A stretch of DNA of 64,000 nt from positions 496,001 to 560,000 of the forward strand of contig CANKYU010000001.1 in NCBI GenBank assembly GCA_947488295.1. The letters run 5' to 3'. Positions 17,879-26,405 of this stretch are shown here, piece by piece; within the stretch, counting starts at the first letter, position 1, and every line of letters starts with the position of its first letter. Below the pieces are notes generated by a model. That model was not told the origin of the DNA. It saw only the letters and a list, made by a program, of their open reading frames with translations, and searched no databases. A program made the translations under genes and the position numbers. The DNA comes from an uncultured Anderseniella sp. GTDB lineage: Bacteria; Pseudomonadota; Alphaproteobacteria; Rhizobiales; Aestuariivirgaceae.

Positions 17879-18543
17879 ATTCAAGTAAAGATATTTTGTC
17901 CGGACATGACGAGATCGAGATGCTCCTGCCATGGTACGTGACCGGCAAGCTCGAGCCTGAGGACATCGCCCGTGTCGATGCCTATCTGGCTACGCATGCG
18001 GATATGCAGCAACGGCTGGAACTGATTGGCAAGGAACGAAACGAGGCCCTGCATCTCAATGAAACCGGTGCTTCGCAACCGAGCACGACGCCGGAAGGCT
18101 TCATGGCGGGGGTTCTCGCGCGCCAGGACGATCAGGTGCCGGGCCTGTGGGCCCGGTTCAGGCAAATGATGACACTACCTGTCTCCGGAGCGGTTGGTTG
18201 GGTCGGTGCCGCGGCCGCACTGACTATCTTCGCTCAAGGTGCTGCGATTTTCCTGCTGGCGCAGCCGGAGCCGGTCCAGGGTTATCGTGAAGCGTCCGGC
18301 GTATCGCAGGGCGTGGCAGCAGGAACGTTCGTACTGCTCCGTTTCGCTGACACCGCATCGGCATCGGATATTGCCGGACTGCTGACGGACCTGGACATGG
18401 CAATCACCGAAGGCCCCAGGGCAGGGCGGTTGTTCAAGGTTCGCATTGGTCCGGCTGGTCTCGGCAAGGTTGAGCGTGAGCGGTTGCTTGCGGCGTTGTC
18501 GGCGCGTCCGGACCTGGTGACATTCGTGACGGAAACCAGGTGA
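17875..18543 (+). CDS. Single-pass anti-sigma factor with protease-prodomain-like sensor
   Basis: 222-aa membrane protein. Residues 1-60 are a cytoplasmic anti-sigma-like helical domain (EMLLPWYVTGKLEPEDIARVDAYL); no HxxxCxxC zinc motif is present. One transmembrane helix spans about 103-129. Residues 149-220 are extracytoplasmic. This last part lines up with the prodomain of the adjacent subtilase: VLLRF against VLVMM, AITEG against EITGQ, RLFKVRI against RLVRYRI, LLAALSARPDLV against VIAALRSDPRVG. It probably holds the upstream sigma factor at the membrane. The stop overlaps the protease start region by 4 bp. Confidence 0.82.
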   Translation: MNSSKDILSGHDEIEMLLPWYVTGKLEPEDIARVDAYLATHADMQQRLELIGKERNEALHLNETGASQPSTTPEGFMAGVLARQDDQVPGLWARFRQMMTLPVSGAVGWVGAAAALTIFAQGAAIFLLAQPEPVQGYREASGVSQGVAAGTFVLLRFADTASASDIAGLLTDLDMAITEGPRAGRLFKVRIGPAGLGKVERERLLAALSARPDLVTFVTETR

Positions 18544-20222
18544 GCAGCACAATGACAAGATCCGCACATCTGGAAACAAGCAGTTACCCGGCGCTGTTGT
18601 TTGTGCTGGCAGCAGTACTTGTTTGCCTGCTTGCCGGGCGCAGCCAGCCCGCCGGAGCGGCGACGGTCCCCTTTGTAGCGATACCGAAATCGGCGTTTCA
18701 GGACGGTAGCGTTCTTGAGCCGGTGCTGGTGTCGCGCAGGGGGAGATGGAGAATGCGCAAGCGCTTCCGGCGGCACGCATTGCGCCGCATGCACCGTCTG
18801 AGGAAGAAGCGGCGGTACAGGCAAAAACAGCGCAGGCACAAGAAGCACCAGGTCGCGGGCAAAAAGCCAAATCGCACGCGGGCACATCTGATTTGCATCG
18901 GCGGGCGCGTGAAAGCCCGGCGCTGTCGCTGTTCAAAAAAGGCATCGCGCTACAAGATCAGCCGCCGGATATACGGCTGCATGCGAGCCGGCAGGCGATT
19001 CGTGGTTCCCGGTATCGCGAAATCGACCCCGGACCGCAGAAGCCAAACAGCACCTGCAATTGCCAGCCCGCAGACCGCAGTTGCGGCTAAGGCACCGCAG
19101 ATTGTTGCCCGGGACGTACTGGTGATGATGCGCCGGTCTACCAGATCGGCTGACGCAGACGCGGTGGCAAGGAAATTTCGACTTGAGATCACCGGCCAGT
19201 GGACTCTTGATCTCATTGACACCCGGTTGGTGCGCTACCGGATTCGCGACAGGCGCACGGTTACCCAGGTAATTGCCGCATTGCGCAGTGATCCCAGGGT
19301 CGGCGCGCCGCAGCCCAACTACCGGTACCGCCCGCAGACGGGCGGCCGGAAACTGCCGCCCGCCGATCTGCAATATGCGCTCAACAAGACCGGCATCATG
19401 TCGGCGCATGCGCTCACGCGGGGCCGCGGCGCGCGCATAGCAATCGTCGATTCGGGCATCGACGTGACCCATCCTGACCTGGCCAGCGCGGTTGAGGCAT
19501 CGTTTCAGGTCGCCGATAAAGCTACCGCCCGGCCGGGCGATCACGGCACCGCAATTGCGGGCATCATCAGGGCGCGGGGGCGGATACGCGGTGTTGCGCC
19601 TGAGGCCGTGTTGCTGGATGTAAACGTATTCCGGTCATCGCGTTCAAAAAAGCCGGCATTTGCCACGACTGCAAGTATTCTGCGCGGCCTTGACTGGGCC
19701 CTGTCCAGGCGCGCGCGGATCATCAATATGAGCCTTGCCGGACCGAATGACCCGATGTTGCAGCACGCCATCATCGCTGCCTACCGCAACCGGGCGATTA
19801 TGGTGGCGGCTGCGGGCAATGGCGGCGCAAACGCCCCGTCCGCCTACCCGGCGGCCTATGCGCAAGTCATAGCCGTCACAGCTACCGATGTTGCCGACCG
19901 CGTCTACGGGTCCGCAAACCAGGGCAGCTATATCGCTGTCGCCGCACCCGGTGTCGATATTCTGGCACCGGCGCTCAGGCACGCCCATCTGCTGCACACG
20001 GGTACCTCCTTTGCCGCCGCCCATGTCAGCGGCATCATTGCGCTCATGGTCGGGCGCTCGCCGAAGCTGACGGCCCGGGCGGTGCTGCAGGCGCTCGGTG
20101 ACACGGCTGGTGATCTCGGCCGGCCGGGTTGGGATGAAACCTTCGGTGCAGGCCGTGTCAACGCTTTCAAATCATTGAAACTGATAATGAAATCGAAACA
20201 AACCTCCCGGTATCTCAAATGA
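18540..20222 (+). CDS. Secreted S8 subtilisin-like serine protease with Arg/Lys-rich N-terminal segment
   Basis: 560-aa subtilase. A signal or anchor helix lies at about residues 17-41. An extremely basic segment at ~65-155 has Cys in ICIGG, CRCSKK and YGCM. The inhibitor/prodomain-like domain is at ~189-262. The catalytic triad is Asp304 (IVDSGID), His335 (GDHGTA) and Ser490 (GTSFAAAH), with oxyanion Asn427 (AAAGNGG). It is predicted to act outside the cytoplasm. The start is a GTG at 18540 overlapping the anti-sigma stop; an ATG four codons later is an alternative. The stop overlaps the next gene (ATGA). Co-transcription with a sigma/anti-sigma pair suggests a regulatory or stress role. Confidence 0.9.
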   Translation: MSSTMTRSAHLETSSYPALLFVLAAVLVCLLAGRSQPAGAATVPFVAIPKSAFQDGSVLEPVLVSRRGRWRMRKRFRRHALRRMHRLRKKRRYRQKQRRHKKHQVAGKKPNRTRAHLICIGGRVKARRCRCSKKASRYKISRRIYGCMRAGRRFVVPGIAKSTPDRRSQTAPAIASPQTAVAAKAPQIVARDVLVMMRRSTRSADADAVARKFRLEITGQWTLDLIDTRLVRYRIRDRRTVTQVIAALRSDPRVGAPQPNYRYRPQTGGRKLPPADLQYALNKTGIMSAHALTRGRGARIAIVDSGIDVTHPDLASAVEASFQVADKATARPGDHGTAIAGIIRARGRIRGVAPEAVLLDVNVFRSSRSKKPAFATTASILRGLDWALSRRARIINMSLAGPNDPMLQHAIIAAYRNRAIMVAAAGNGGANAPSAYPAAYAQVIAVTATDVADRVYGSANQGSYIAVAAPGVDILAPALRHAHLLHTGTSFAAAHVSGIIALMVGRSPKLTARAVLQALGDTAGDLGRPGWDETFGAGRVNAFKSLKLIMKSKQTSRYLK

Positions 20223-21697
20223 TAAACACCCCAATTCTCATACTCGGGGCCGGACCGACCGGCCTGATGTTATCAGCCCAGTTGCACCGCTATGGTGCGC
20301 CGCATGTCATTGTCGACCGTAAGCCGGGTGTCACCAAAGTCAGCAAGGCCCTGGCCGTGCAGGCCCGAACGCTTGAACAATACCGCCAGCTCGGAATCGC
20401 GGAAACTGCCATTGAAGACGGTTTCATGGCCGGGAGTGTGCGGTTCATTATCAACGGTCGTGTCAGGGCAACCGCCCAATTCGGTGAGATAGGCGCCGGG
20501 CTCAGCCCCTATCCGTTCCTTTTCATTCTGGAGCAATCGCGCAATGAGGCGTTGTTGCTGGACCATATCACCTCGCGTGGTGGTACGGTTCAATGGTCAA
20601 CGGAAGTCACTGACCTGCAGCGCAATTCGGAAGGTTATGCCGGTACTTTGAAACGGGCGGACGGGACATCTGAACCGTTCCAGTGCCGATACCTGGTCGG
20701 GTGCGGGGGTGCCAGCAGCCCGGTTCGGCATTTCCTCGATATGCCGTTCAGGGGGGCTACCAACGAACAGTCGTTCTTTGTGGCAGACATCAACCTGGAC
20801 ACGGATCTGGAAAAACACGGCCTGCTTCTGGTCTTCAATCAGAGCGATTTTTTTGCATTTTTCCCGATGCCTGGACACAATCATTATCGGGCAATCGGGG
20901 TCTTGCCGCCGTCCATTGCCGACCCGGATGACTTCTCCTTCGACAATCTGAAAACCCATATAGAGGAAAACCTCGGGTTTCCTGCGAAAGTCACAAGTCA
21001 TTCATGGTTCTCCGCCTATCGGGTTCACCACCGGATTGCAGACAGTTTTCGCTCCGGAGATGCGTTTCTCGTAGGCGATGCCGCACACATCCACAGCCCG
21101 GCCGGGGGGCAGGGCATGAACACGGGGCTTGGTGACGCGGTCAATCTGGGCTGGAAACTTGCCGGAGTGGTCAATGGATGGGCTAGCCCGGACCTGTTGG
21201 CCTCCTATAGTGAAGAACGCAGGCCGTTTGGCGTGCGATTGGTTCACACGACTGACCGGGCGTTCACCATGCTGGTGTCAAAGTCAGCGATTGCCCGGTT
21301 CGTCCGGACCCGTATTCTGCCGTACTGGCTGAGTACGGTGTTGCGGTTTCAAAAAACCCGCCGGCTGCTGTTCAAGACCATTTCGCAAACGGTCATTGAT
21401 TACCGCAAGAGCTCGCTGAGCGATGGATCGGGTTCACGTTCAGTTCGAAGTGGTGACCGGTTTCCATGGTTTGAATGGGACGGTGGCAACAGCTTTGAGT
21501 GGCTCTCGAACGCGGGTTACATCGTTCTGCGATTTGGCCGGGCCAAGACTGGTGAAATTCCGGACTGGACCGGCCCGGTCACGGTGATCGAGGTCACTGG
21601 ACAGGCTGCAGCTGCTGCCGTCAAAGCGGGCTTGCCAGGTCGTGGTGCTGTTATCGTTCGACCGGACATGCATGTGGCTAAGATTACAGCCGGGTGA
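20219..21697 (+). CDS. FAD-dependent aromatic-ring hydroxylase (PheA/TfdB family)
   Basis: 492-aa flavoprotein monooxygenase. The N-terminal dinucleotide-binding motif LILGAGPTGLMLSAQL is followed by the DRKPG acidic end. The second FAD motif, VGDAAHIHSPAGGQGMNTGL, and the DAVNLGWKLAGV helix are typical of the PheA/TfdB group that hydroxylates phenols, polyketides or quinone precursors using NAD(P)H and O2. A C-terminal thioredoxin-like region appears shortened. It is the last gene of the sigma/anti-sigma/protease operon and starts within the protease stop (ATGA). Substrate unknown; the pairing with a secreted protease is unusual. Confidence 0.85.
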   Translation: MINTPILILGAGPTGLMLSAQLHRYGAPHVIVDRKPGVTKVSKALAVQARTLEQYRQLGIAETAIEDGFMAGSVRFIINGRVRATAQFGEIGAGLSPYPFLFILEQSRNEALLLDHITSRGGTVQWSTEVTDLQRNSEGYAGTLKRADGTSEPFQCRYLVGCGGASSPVRHFLDMPFRGATNEQSFFVADINLDTDLEKHGLLLVFNQSDFFAFFPMPGHNHYRAIGVLPPSIADPDDFSFDNLKTHIEENLGFPAKVTSHSWFSAYRVHHRIADSFRSGDAFLVGDAAHIHSPAGGQGMNTGLGDAVNLGWKLAGVVNGWASPDLLASYSEERRPFGVRLVHTTDRAFTMLVSKSAIARFVRTRILPYWLSTVLRFQKTRRLLFKTISQTVIDYRKSSLSDGSGSRSVRSGDRFPWFEWDGGNSFEWLSNAGYIVLRFGRAKTGEIPDWTGPVTVIEVTGQAAAAAVKAGLPGRGAVIVRPDMHVAKITAG

Positions 21698-21889
21698 CAA
21701 TTGCATGGCAACTACAACAAATGATGTCGAACTGGCAGCTCACTGATTTTAAAGAATCGTTAACCTTTGAAGTTCAAAGTTTCCGCTGGGGAAGGACCGT
21801 CCACCCGGCGTGCTCTGACAACCAAAAAGACGGCTTACAAGAAGATTTCAGTAGCAGAGCATCTGCCAACCTTTAGAAAGGTTGAGAGG

Positions 21890-22099
21890 ATGATTGTGCT
21901 TGTTTTGTCTGTCTGCCTCCTTGCCGAGGCCAATACCTGTAAAGACGTCCACCTGACTTATTCAGCCCAGTCGGTTACGCCCATGCAATGCCTGATGGGC
22001 GGGCAGGCACAGATCGCGCAATGGACCAACGGCCATCCGAAGTGGCAGGTAAAGCGCTGGAAGTGTGCCCCGGCATCGCAAATCGCCCGGGACATCTGA
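21890..22099 (+). CDS. 69-aa small secreted-type protein with two Cys pairs
   Basis: Short protein starting MIVLVLSVCLLAEANTC, i.e. a hydrophobic N-terminus, followed by Cys residues near positions 9, 17, 33 and 58 and a basic WQVKRWKC segment. The pattern resembles small uncharacterised alphaproteobacterial proteins, but I cannot name a family. The frame is open upstream to 21767, yet the ATG at 21890 with GAGAGG in front fits the hydrophobic leader best. It is convergent with rpsI across a shared terminator. Confidence 0.55.
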   Translation: MIVLVLSVCLLAEANTCKDVHLTYSAQSVTPMQCLMGGQAQIAQWTNGHPKWQVKRWKCAPASQIARDI

Positions 22100-22100
22100 A

Positions 22101-22157
22101 CAACAAAAAACCCCGGCGCATGGCCGGGGCTTCGAATTTCGTGAAAGCTGTGCGGCT
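22101..22157. repeat. rpsI terminator region, second copy of the 57-bp repeat (copy B)
   Basis: About 89% identical to 5231-5287 in the same orientation; the matching stretch runs up to the rpsI stop codon. Confidence 0.7.
22111..22129 (-). terminator. Intrinsic terminator of the rplM-rpsI operon
   Basis: CCCCGGC/GCCGGGG stem with a U-run on the minus-strand transcript, about 29 bases past the rpsI stop. It also lies right after the small plus-strand gene, so it may serve both directions. Confidence 0.8.
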
Positions 22158-22640
22158 CTAACGCTTCGAGAACTGGAAGCTGCGCCGCGCCTTGGCCTTG
22201 CCGTACTTCTTACGCTCGACGACGCGCGAGTCGCGGGTCAGGAAGCCGCCGCTCTTGAGGGCGGGGCGAAGAGCCGGCTCGAAGTAGGTCAGCGCCTTGG
22301 AGATGCCGTGACGTACCGCACCGGCCTGACCGGACAGGCCGCCGCCGCCGACGGTGCAGACAATGTCAAACTCGTCCTTGCGTTCACACGCTTCCAGCGG
22401 CTGCTGGATGATCATGCGCAGGGTAGGGCGTGCGAAATAGATTTCGATTTCACGGCCATTGATGGTGATCTTGCCATTGCCGCGCTTGATCCAGACACGG
22501 GCGACCGCGTCCTTGCGCTTGCCGGTCGCATAAGAGCGGCCCTGGGCGTCGATTTTCGGCTCAGCCGGTGCTGCTGCAGCTTCGGGAACAGCGCCCAGTG
22601 CCTCGCCGAGGTTTTCCAGTGTGGTGGTTTCTTCAGCCAT
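22158..22640 (-). CDS. rpsI: 30S ribosomal protein S9
   Basis: 160 aa. The C-terminal S9 core ([60 protein letters not shown]) is unmistakable, including the basic tail that reaches the ribosomal P-site tRNA. An Ala/Glu-rich N-terminal extension of about 35 residues is usual in alphaproteobacteria. It follows rplM by 4 bp. Confidence 0.98.
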   Translation of the reverse strand: MAEETTTLENLGEALGAVPEAAAAPAEPKIDAQGRSYATGKRKDAVARVWIKRGNGKITINGREIEIYFARPTLRMIIQQPLEACERKDEFDIVCTVGGGGLSGQAGAVRHGISKALTYFEPALRPALKSGGFLTRDSRVVERKKYGKAKARRSFQFSKR

Positions 22641-22644
22641 TGCC

Positions 22645-23109
22645 TTAACCTCTCAGCGAGTTCTTGGGGTTCATGCCCTTGACGTCGACGATCTCGGGTT
22701 GCTGTGCTTCATGTGGATGTTCAGAGCCTGCGAAAATGCGCAGGTTCGACAACTGGTCGCGGGTCAGCGGACCGCCCGGCATCATGCGCTTGACGGCCAG
22801 TTCCAGCACGCGCTCCGGGAAACGGCCATCGAGGACCCTGTCTGCCTTGGCTTCGCGGATGCCGCCGGGATAACCGGTGTGGCGGTAGTAGGTTTTCTGG
22901 GTACGCTTGTTGCCGGTCAGCACCACCTTGTCGGCGTTTATGACAACGACATTGTCGCCCATGTCCATATGAGGTGTGAAAGAAGGTTTGTGCTTGCCGC
23001 GAAGGCGGGTGGCTATAACGGCGGCGAGGCGCCCTACAACCAGACCTTCGGCGTCAATCAGAATCCACTTCTTCTCGATTTCGGAAGCCCGAATAGAAAA
23101 GGTTTTCAT
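22645..23109 (-). CDS. rplM: 50S ribosomal protein L13
   Basis: 154 aa, full length for L13, with [15 protein letters not shown] and the [18 protein letters not shown] and [10 protein letters not shown] motifs. The ATG at 23109 ([15 protein letters not shown]) is the conserved alphaproteobacterial start; the frame is open 17 codons further upstream but without support. First gene of the rplM-rpsI operon. Confidence 0.97.
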   Translation of the reverse strand: MKTFSIRASEIEKKWILIDAEGLVVGRLAAVIATRLRGKHKPSFTPHMDMGDNVVVINADKVVLTGNKRTQKTYYRHTGYPGGIREAKADRVLDGRFPERVLELAVKRMMPGGPLTRDQLSNLRIFAGSEHPHEAQQPEIVDVKGMNPKNSLRG

Positions 23110-23289
23110 GACAGTCAGTCCTGAGTGATTAATTTGTCGACCGGACATCCATGGACCCATGCGGGCCCGATATCCTGTTGGCGACGGGTTCTACGCTGGT
23201 CTGCGGACCTGGTCAAGCGCATTTTGATTTTTGTATTTCTGCTATGATATTGATTTTATTTAGAAAAATACATGTGGTATTATTTTACC

Positions 23290-23718
23290 TCATATATTTC
23301 CCATGAAATAGGTTGCTTCCGAGCTTGCCACCAGCTTGCCGTCGGTTTCGGAAACGATGTCCACCCGGGCTACGGTTAGCGTGCGGCCGTGCTTGATCAG
23401 GCGGATCTGCGCGACAATCGGGCCCGGCTCAGGTTTGCGCAGGAAGGAAATCGCCAGATTGGTGGTGACAGCAAGCCGGGCCGCCTCCCTGTGATGTGCC
23501 AGCAACAACACATAAATCGAGAAATCCACCATTTCCATCATGGCCGGGCCGGAAACAGTGCCGCCGGGGCGCAACTGCTGCTCTCCGGCCAGCAGGCGGA
23601 TATGGGCCTGTTCCGGTTCCAGCTTGACCACTTCGTAATCCACGCCGTCGCGCAGTGCCTGCGGGAATTCCGCCCGCAGGAATTCGAATACCTGTTCTGC
23701 CGACCATTTAAGCGCCAT
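23290..23718 (-). CDS. PaaI-family hot-dog thioesterase
   Basis: 142 aa with a hot-dog fold pattern: GGTVSGPAMMEMVDFSIYVLLLAH corresponds to the conserved central helix with its catalytic acidic residue, and TTNLAISFLRKPEPGPIVA to the following strands. Proteins of this family cleave acyl-CoA thioesters in the cytoplasm. Substrate unknown. It is a single gene running against the exported protein that follows, and the neighbouring crotonase operon makes a fatty or aromatic acyl-CoA substrate reasonable. Confidence 0.82.
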   Translation of the reverse strand: MALKWSAEQVFEFLRAEFPQALRDGVDYEVVKLEPEQAHIRLLAGEQQLRPGGTVSGPAMMEMVDFSIYVLLLAHHREAARLAVTTNLAISFLRKPEPGPIVAQIRLIKHGRTLTVARVDIVSETDGKLVASSEATYFMGNI

Positions 23719-23829
23719 TCACCCGCATCCCGCCAACATCCGTTCAAGTCGCTCACTGGTATTGAGCAAGTCGGCATTCTCGTCAATGGCACTTCCCCCG
23801 CAATCTGCCGTGCCCTACAATCCGTCACC

Positions 23830-24555
23830 ATGAAGGGCACCGGAGACATTGCTGTTTTGATGGGTGCGGCGTTGGTTGCCGTGTGCGCCGGGCCTGTGCT
23901 CGCGGCGAAGGACCAGACGCGCCTGCAGGAGATGCAAGGCCCCTCCGCAAGCGGCGGCGGGCTCGGCGCAGCACCGTTTGTGCCGTCGCCCGGCAATGAA
24001 CCATTGCTGCAGATACCGTCAGGTGATGACACCGAGCCCGAAAACACCGGCGATCCGGAGACCGGTGACGACAACACCATGGATATGGCGCCAGCCATTG
24101 ACACCGTGGAGACCATTGAATTGACGCCGGACCTGGCCAAACGGGCAATTGACGGTTTTGTCAAACTCAAGAACAGCTATCAGGATACCGATATTGCCGA
24201 GTATGAATCGCTGGAGCAATTCGTGGCCGAGGCCAAGGAAGGCCCGGCGCTGGAAAAAGACATCAAGAGTTTCGGATTCAAGACGGTCGGTGAATGGAAT
24301 ACGGCAATCACATCGGTGAGTTTCGCCTATGCTGCGTTGTCGGGGACCCATGAGGACGAGATCAGGCAGGAGCTTGAAAACATCAAAAACGAGGTCGATC
24401 TTGACGAGCAGATGAAGAAATCCCTCATCGAGGGGCTGCAATCCATGCTGCCGTCCGACAACAACAAGAAGGTTGTCGCTGATCTCAACATGGACAAGGG
24501 CTGGGCAGAAAAGCTGAAACTGCTCGAAGAATCCGCCGAAGAGGTTGAGCACTGA
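23830..24555 (+). CDS. Exported acidic helical protein of unknown function
   Basis: 241 aa. A signal peptide is evident (IAVLMGAALVAVCAGPVLAAK), then a Pro/Gly/Asp-rich acidic linker (~35-95). The helical C-terminal domain starts at TPDLAKRAIDGFVKLKN and contains many Glu/Lys pairs. No family is recognised. The open frame begins far upstream at 23389, antisense to the thioesterase; the ATG at 23830 is chosen because the signal peptide follows directly. The stop overlaps the crotonase start (TGATG), so it belongs to a four-gene operon with 24555-26304. Confidence 0.65.
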   Translation: MKGTGDIAVLMGAALVAVCAGPVLAAKDQTRLQEMQGPSASGGGLGAAPFVPSPGNEPLLQIPSGDDTEPENTGDPETGDDNTMDMAPAIDTVETIELTPDLAKRAIDGFVKLKNSYQDTDIAEYESLEQFVAEAKEGPALEKDIKSFGFKTVGEWNTAITSVSFAYAALSGTHEDEIRQELENIKNEVDLDEQMKKSLIEGLQSMLPSDNNKKVVADLNMDKGWAEKLKLLEESAEEVEH

Positions 24556-25352
24556 TGAAAGAGATACCGTTACTGTCTGTTGAAAACACCGGCAACGTTC
24601 TGCGGCTGACGCTGATGCGCGGTGCGCGGCGCAATCCGCTGTCTACTGCCATGCTCGACGCCATCGTGGCCGCGCTGGAAGCCGCGGCCACAGACAAGTC
24701 GGTTCGTGCCATCGTCATTGCCGGCGAAGCACCGGGTTTTTGCGGTGGTCATGATCTGAAGGAAATGACATTGCATCGCACTGACGCCGATGGCGGGCGG
24801 GCTTTTTATGAAGCGCTGTTTGCCCGGTGCTCCGAAATGATGCAGATGATCGTTGCTCATCCGAAGATCATAATTGCGGAAGTCAACGGCATTGCAACGG
24901 CTGCCGGCTGCCAGCTTGTTGCGGCCTGTGACATGGCGGTTGCAGGAGCGTCGGCCCGGTTCGGTGTCAACGGCATCAATTCAGGTCTGTTTTGCTCGAC
25001 ACCGATGGTGGCGCTGTCGCGAAACATTGGCCGCAAGCGCGCAATGGAGCTGTTGACCACGGGCGCACTGCTCAATGCGCACGAGGCGATGACGGCGGGC
25101 ATCGTCAACCGGATCTGTGCCGATGATGACCTCGCCAAGGTCACACAGGAGCTGGCAACAACGCTGGCTGAGCGGTCCCAGGCCGTATTGGCGCTCGGCA
25201 AGAAGGCGTTTTACGAGCAGCTTGAAATGCCGCTGGACGAGGCATACCGGCATACGTCCGATGTCATTGTCGACAACATGATGATGAAGGATGCCGAGGA
25301 AGGCATCGGCGCGTTTCTTGAAAAGCGCAAACCGGAATGGAATGACGAATGA
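24555..25352 (+). CDS. Enoyl-CoA hydratase/isomerase family protein
   Basis: 265-aa crotonase-fold enzyme. The oxyanion-hole segments are seen as GEAPGFCGGHDLKEM and NGIATAAGCQLVAACDMAV. It resembles the ECHDC3-like group, with LCxx replaced by an NGINSGLFCSTPMVALSRNIG segment. The Glu pair of classical enoyl-CoA hydratases is not clearly conserved, so a hydratase reaction is uncertain. It is coupled to the gene before (TGATG) and after (ATGA). Confidence 0.85.
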   Translation: MKEIPLLSVENTGNVLRLTLMRGARRNPLSTAMLDAIVAALEAAATDKSVRAIVIAGEAPGFCGGHDLKEMTLHRTDADGGRAFYEALFARCSEMMQMIVAHPKIIIAEVNGIATAAGCQLVAACDMAVAGASARFGVNGINSGLFCSTPMVALSRNIGRKRAMELLTTGALLNAHEAMTAGIVNRICADDDLAKVTQELATTLAERSQAVLALGKKAFYEQLEMPLDEAYRHTSDVIVDNMMMKDAEEGIGAFLEKRKPEWNDE

Positions 25353-25780
25353 GCGGTCTTGAACCACGTATCTCCATCGTGACGCTTGGGGTAGCAGACA
25401 TGAAACGCGCCAGGGCATTCTATGAGCGTCTGGGATGGAGTGCGGCGGAGTCGTCCAACGACAATGTGACGTTCTTCAATATGGGCGGCATGATCCTTGG
25501 CCTGTACGGCAGGCAGGCGCTTGCGGAGGATGCTCAGGTCGAATTTTTGGAAAGTTCGTTCACGGGTGTGTCGCTGGCGCATAATTGCGACAGTGAAGAG
25601 AAGGTGGATGCGGTCATGGCATTTGCCGAAGCAGCCGGCGCAACGATCGTCAAGCAGCCTGAAAAGGTATTCTGGGGTGGGTACTCCGGATATTTTTCCG
25701 ATCCGGACGGTCATTTGTGGGAGATCGCCCATAATCCGTTCTTCCCGCTGGATGATGACGGGCGGATTACCGCGCCATGA
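25349..25780 (+). CDS. VOC-family (glyoxalase/dioxygenase-fold) protein
   Basis: 143 aa with two beta-alpha-beta-beta-beta modules: RISIVTLGVADMKRARAFYERLGW starts the first, and YFSDPDGHLWEIAHNP near the end is the classic VOC metal-site Glu region. Function is unknown; such small VOC proteins are often lactoylglutathione lyase-like. It overlaps both neighbours by 4 bp in the crotonase operon. Confidence 0.83.
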   Translation: MSGLEPRISIVTLGVADMKRARAFYERLGWSAAESSNDNVTFFNMGGMILGLYGRQALAEDAQVEFLESSFTGVSLAHNCDSEEKVDAVMAFAEAAGATIVKQPEKVFWGGYSGYFSDPDGHLWEIAHNPFFPLDDDGRITAP

Positions 25781-26304
25781 ACCACGACACCTACGACGCC
25801 GCCTATATCCGCAAGATTCTGGAGGATGTCAGGACCATCGCCATTGTCGGGGCCTCCTCCAATGAAGCCAGGCCGTCATTCTTCGTGACCAAGTATCTTA
25901 TCGACAAGGGCTATAAAGTGTTTCCACTCAATCCGGGTATGGCTGGCAGGGAAATCTGCGGCCGCAAGGTCTATGCATCCCTCAGCGACGTGCCGGAAGC
26001 CATCGATATGGTCGACATTTTTCGCAATTCCGCAGTTGCGGCAAGTTTTGTCGACCAGGCACTGACATTGCAGCCTGTGCCAAAAGTCATCTGGATGCAA
26101 TTGACGGTGCGCCACGACGAGGCGGCTGAAAGAGCCGAGGCGGCAGGCGTGCGGGTGGTGATGAACCGGTGCCCGAAAATCGAATATGGCAAGCTGTCAG
26201 GCGAATGGGGCTGGGTTGGTGGCAATTCGGGTGTGATATCTTCGAAAAAGCAGTCGCTGCACGGTTCCGGCAAGATGCAGAGCCTGGGCATCGTCAAGCA
26301 GTAG
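25777..26304 (+). CDS. CoA-binding-domain protein (YccU-like)
   Basis: 175-aa protein with a single CoA-binding Rossmann domain: TIAIVGASSNEARPSFFVTKYL, then YKVFPLNPGMAGREICGRKVYASL and IDMVDIFRNS. This matches the YccU family, thought to bind CoA or acyl-CoA. It begins within the VOC stop (ATGA) and closes the operon. Exact role unknown. Confidence 0.88.
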   Translation: MNHDTYDAAYIRKILEDVRTIAIVGASSNEARPSFFVTKYLIDKGYKVFPLNPGMAGREICGRKVYASLSDVPEAIDMVDIFRNSAVAASFVDQALTLQPVPKVIWMQLTVRHDEAAERAEAAGVRVVMNRCPKIEYGKLSGEWGWVGGNSGVISSKKQSLHGSGKMQSLGIVKQ

Positions 26305-26405
26305 ATGGGCGTTCTCTAAAAAGAACAATTGTTTGCTTTGCCGTCCTTTGCTAAAAGGCTCCCCCTGCGTCGACCAATCTCAAGCGTTCTCAAGGAGCAT
26401 TTCAC

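Noticed and set aside
26305..26405. Possible SAM-II riboswitch before metY (TTTGCTAAAAGG looks like its 3' end)
   Set aside because: The paired 5' half could not be found, and the GTTCT-AGAAC and CCTTT-AAAGG hairpins do not form the pseudoknot layout; a covariance-model search would decide.
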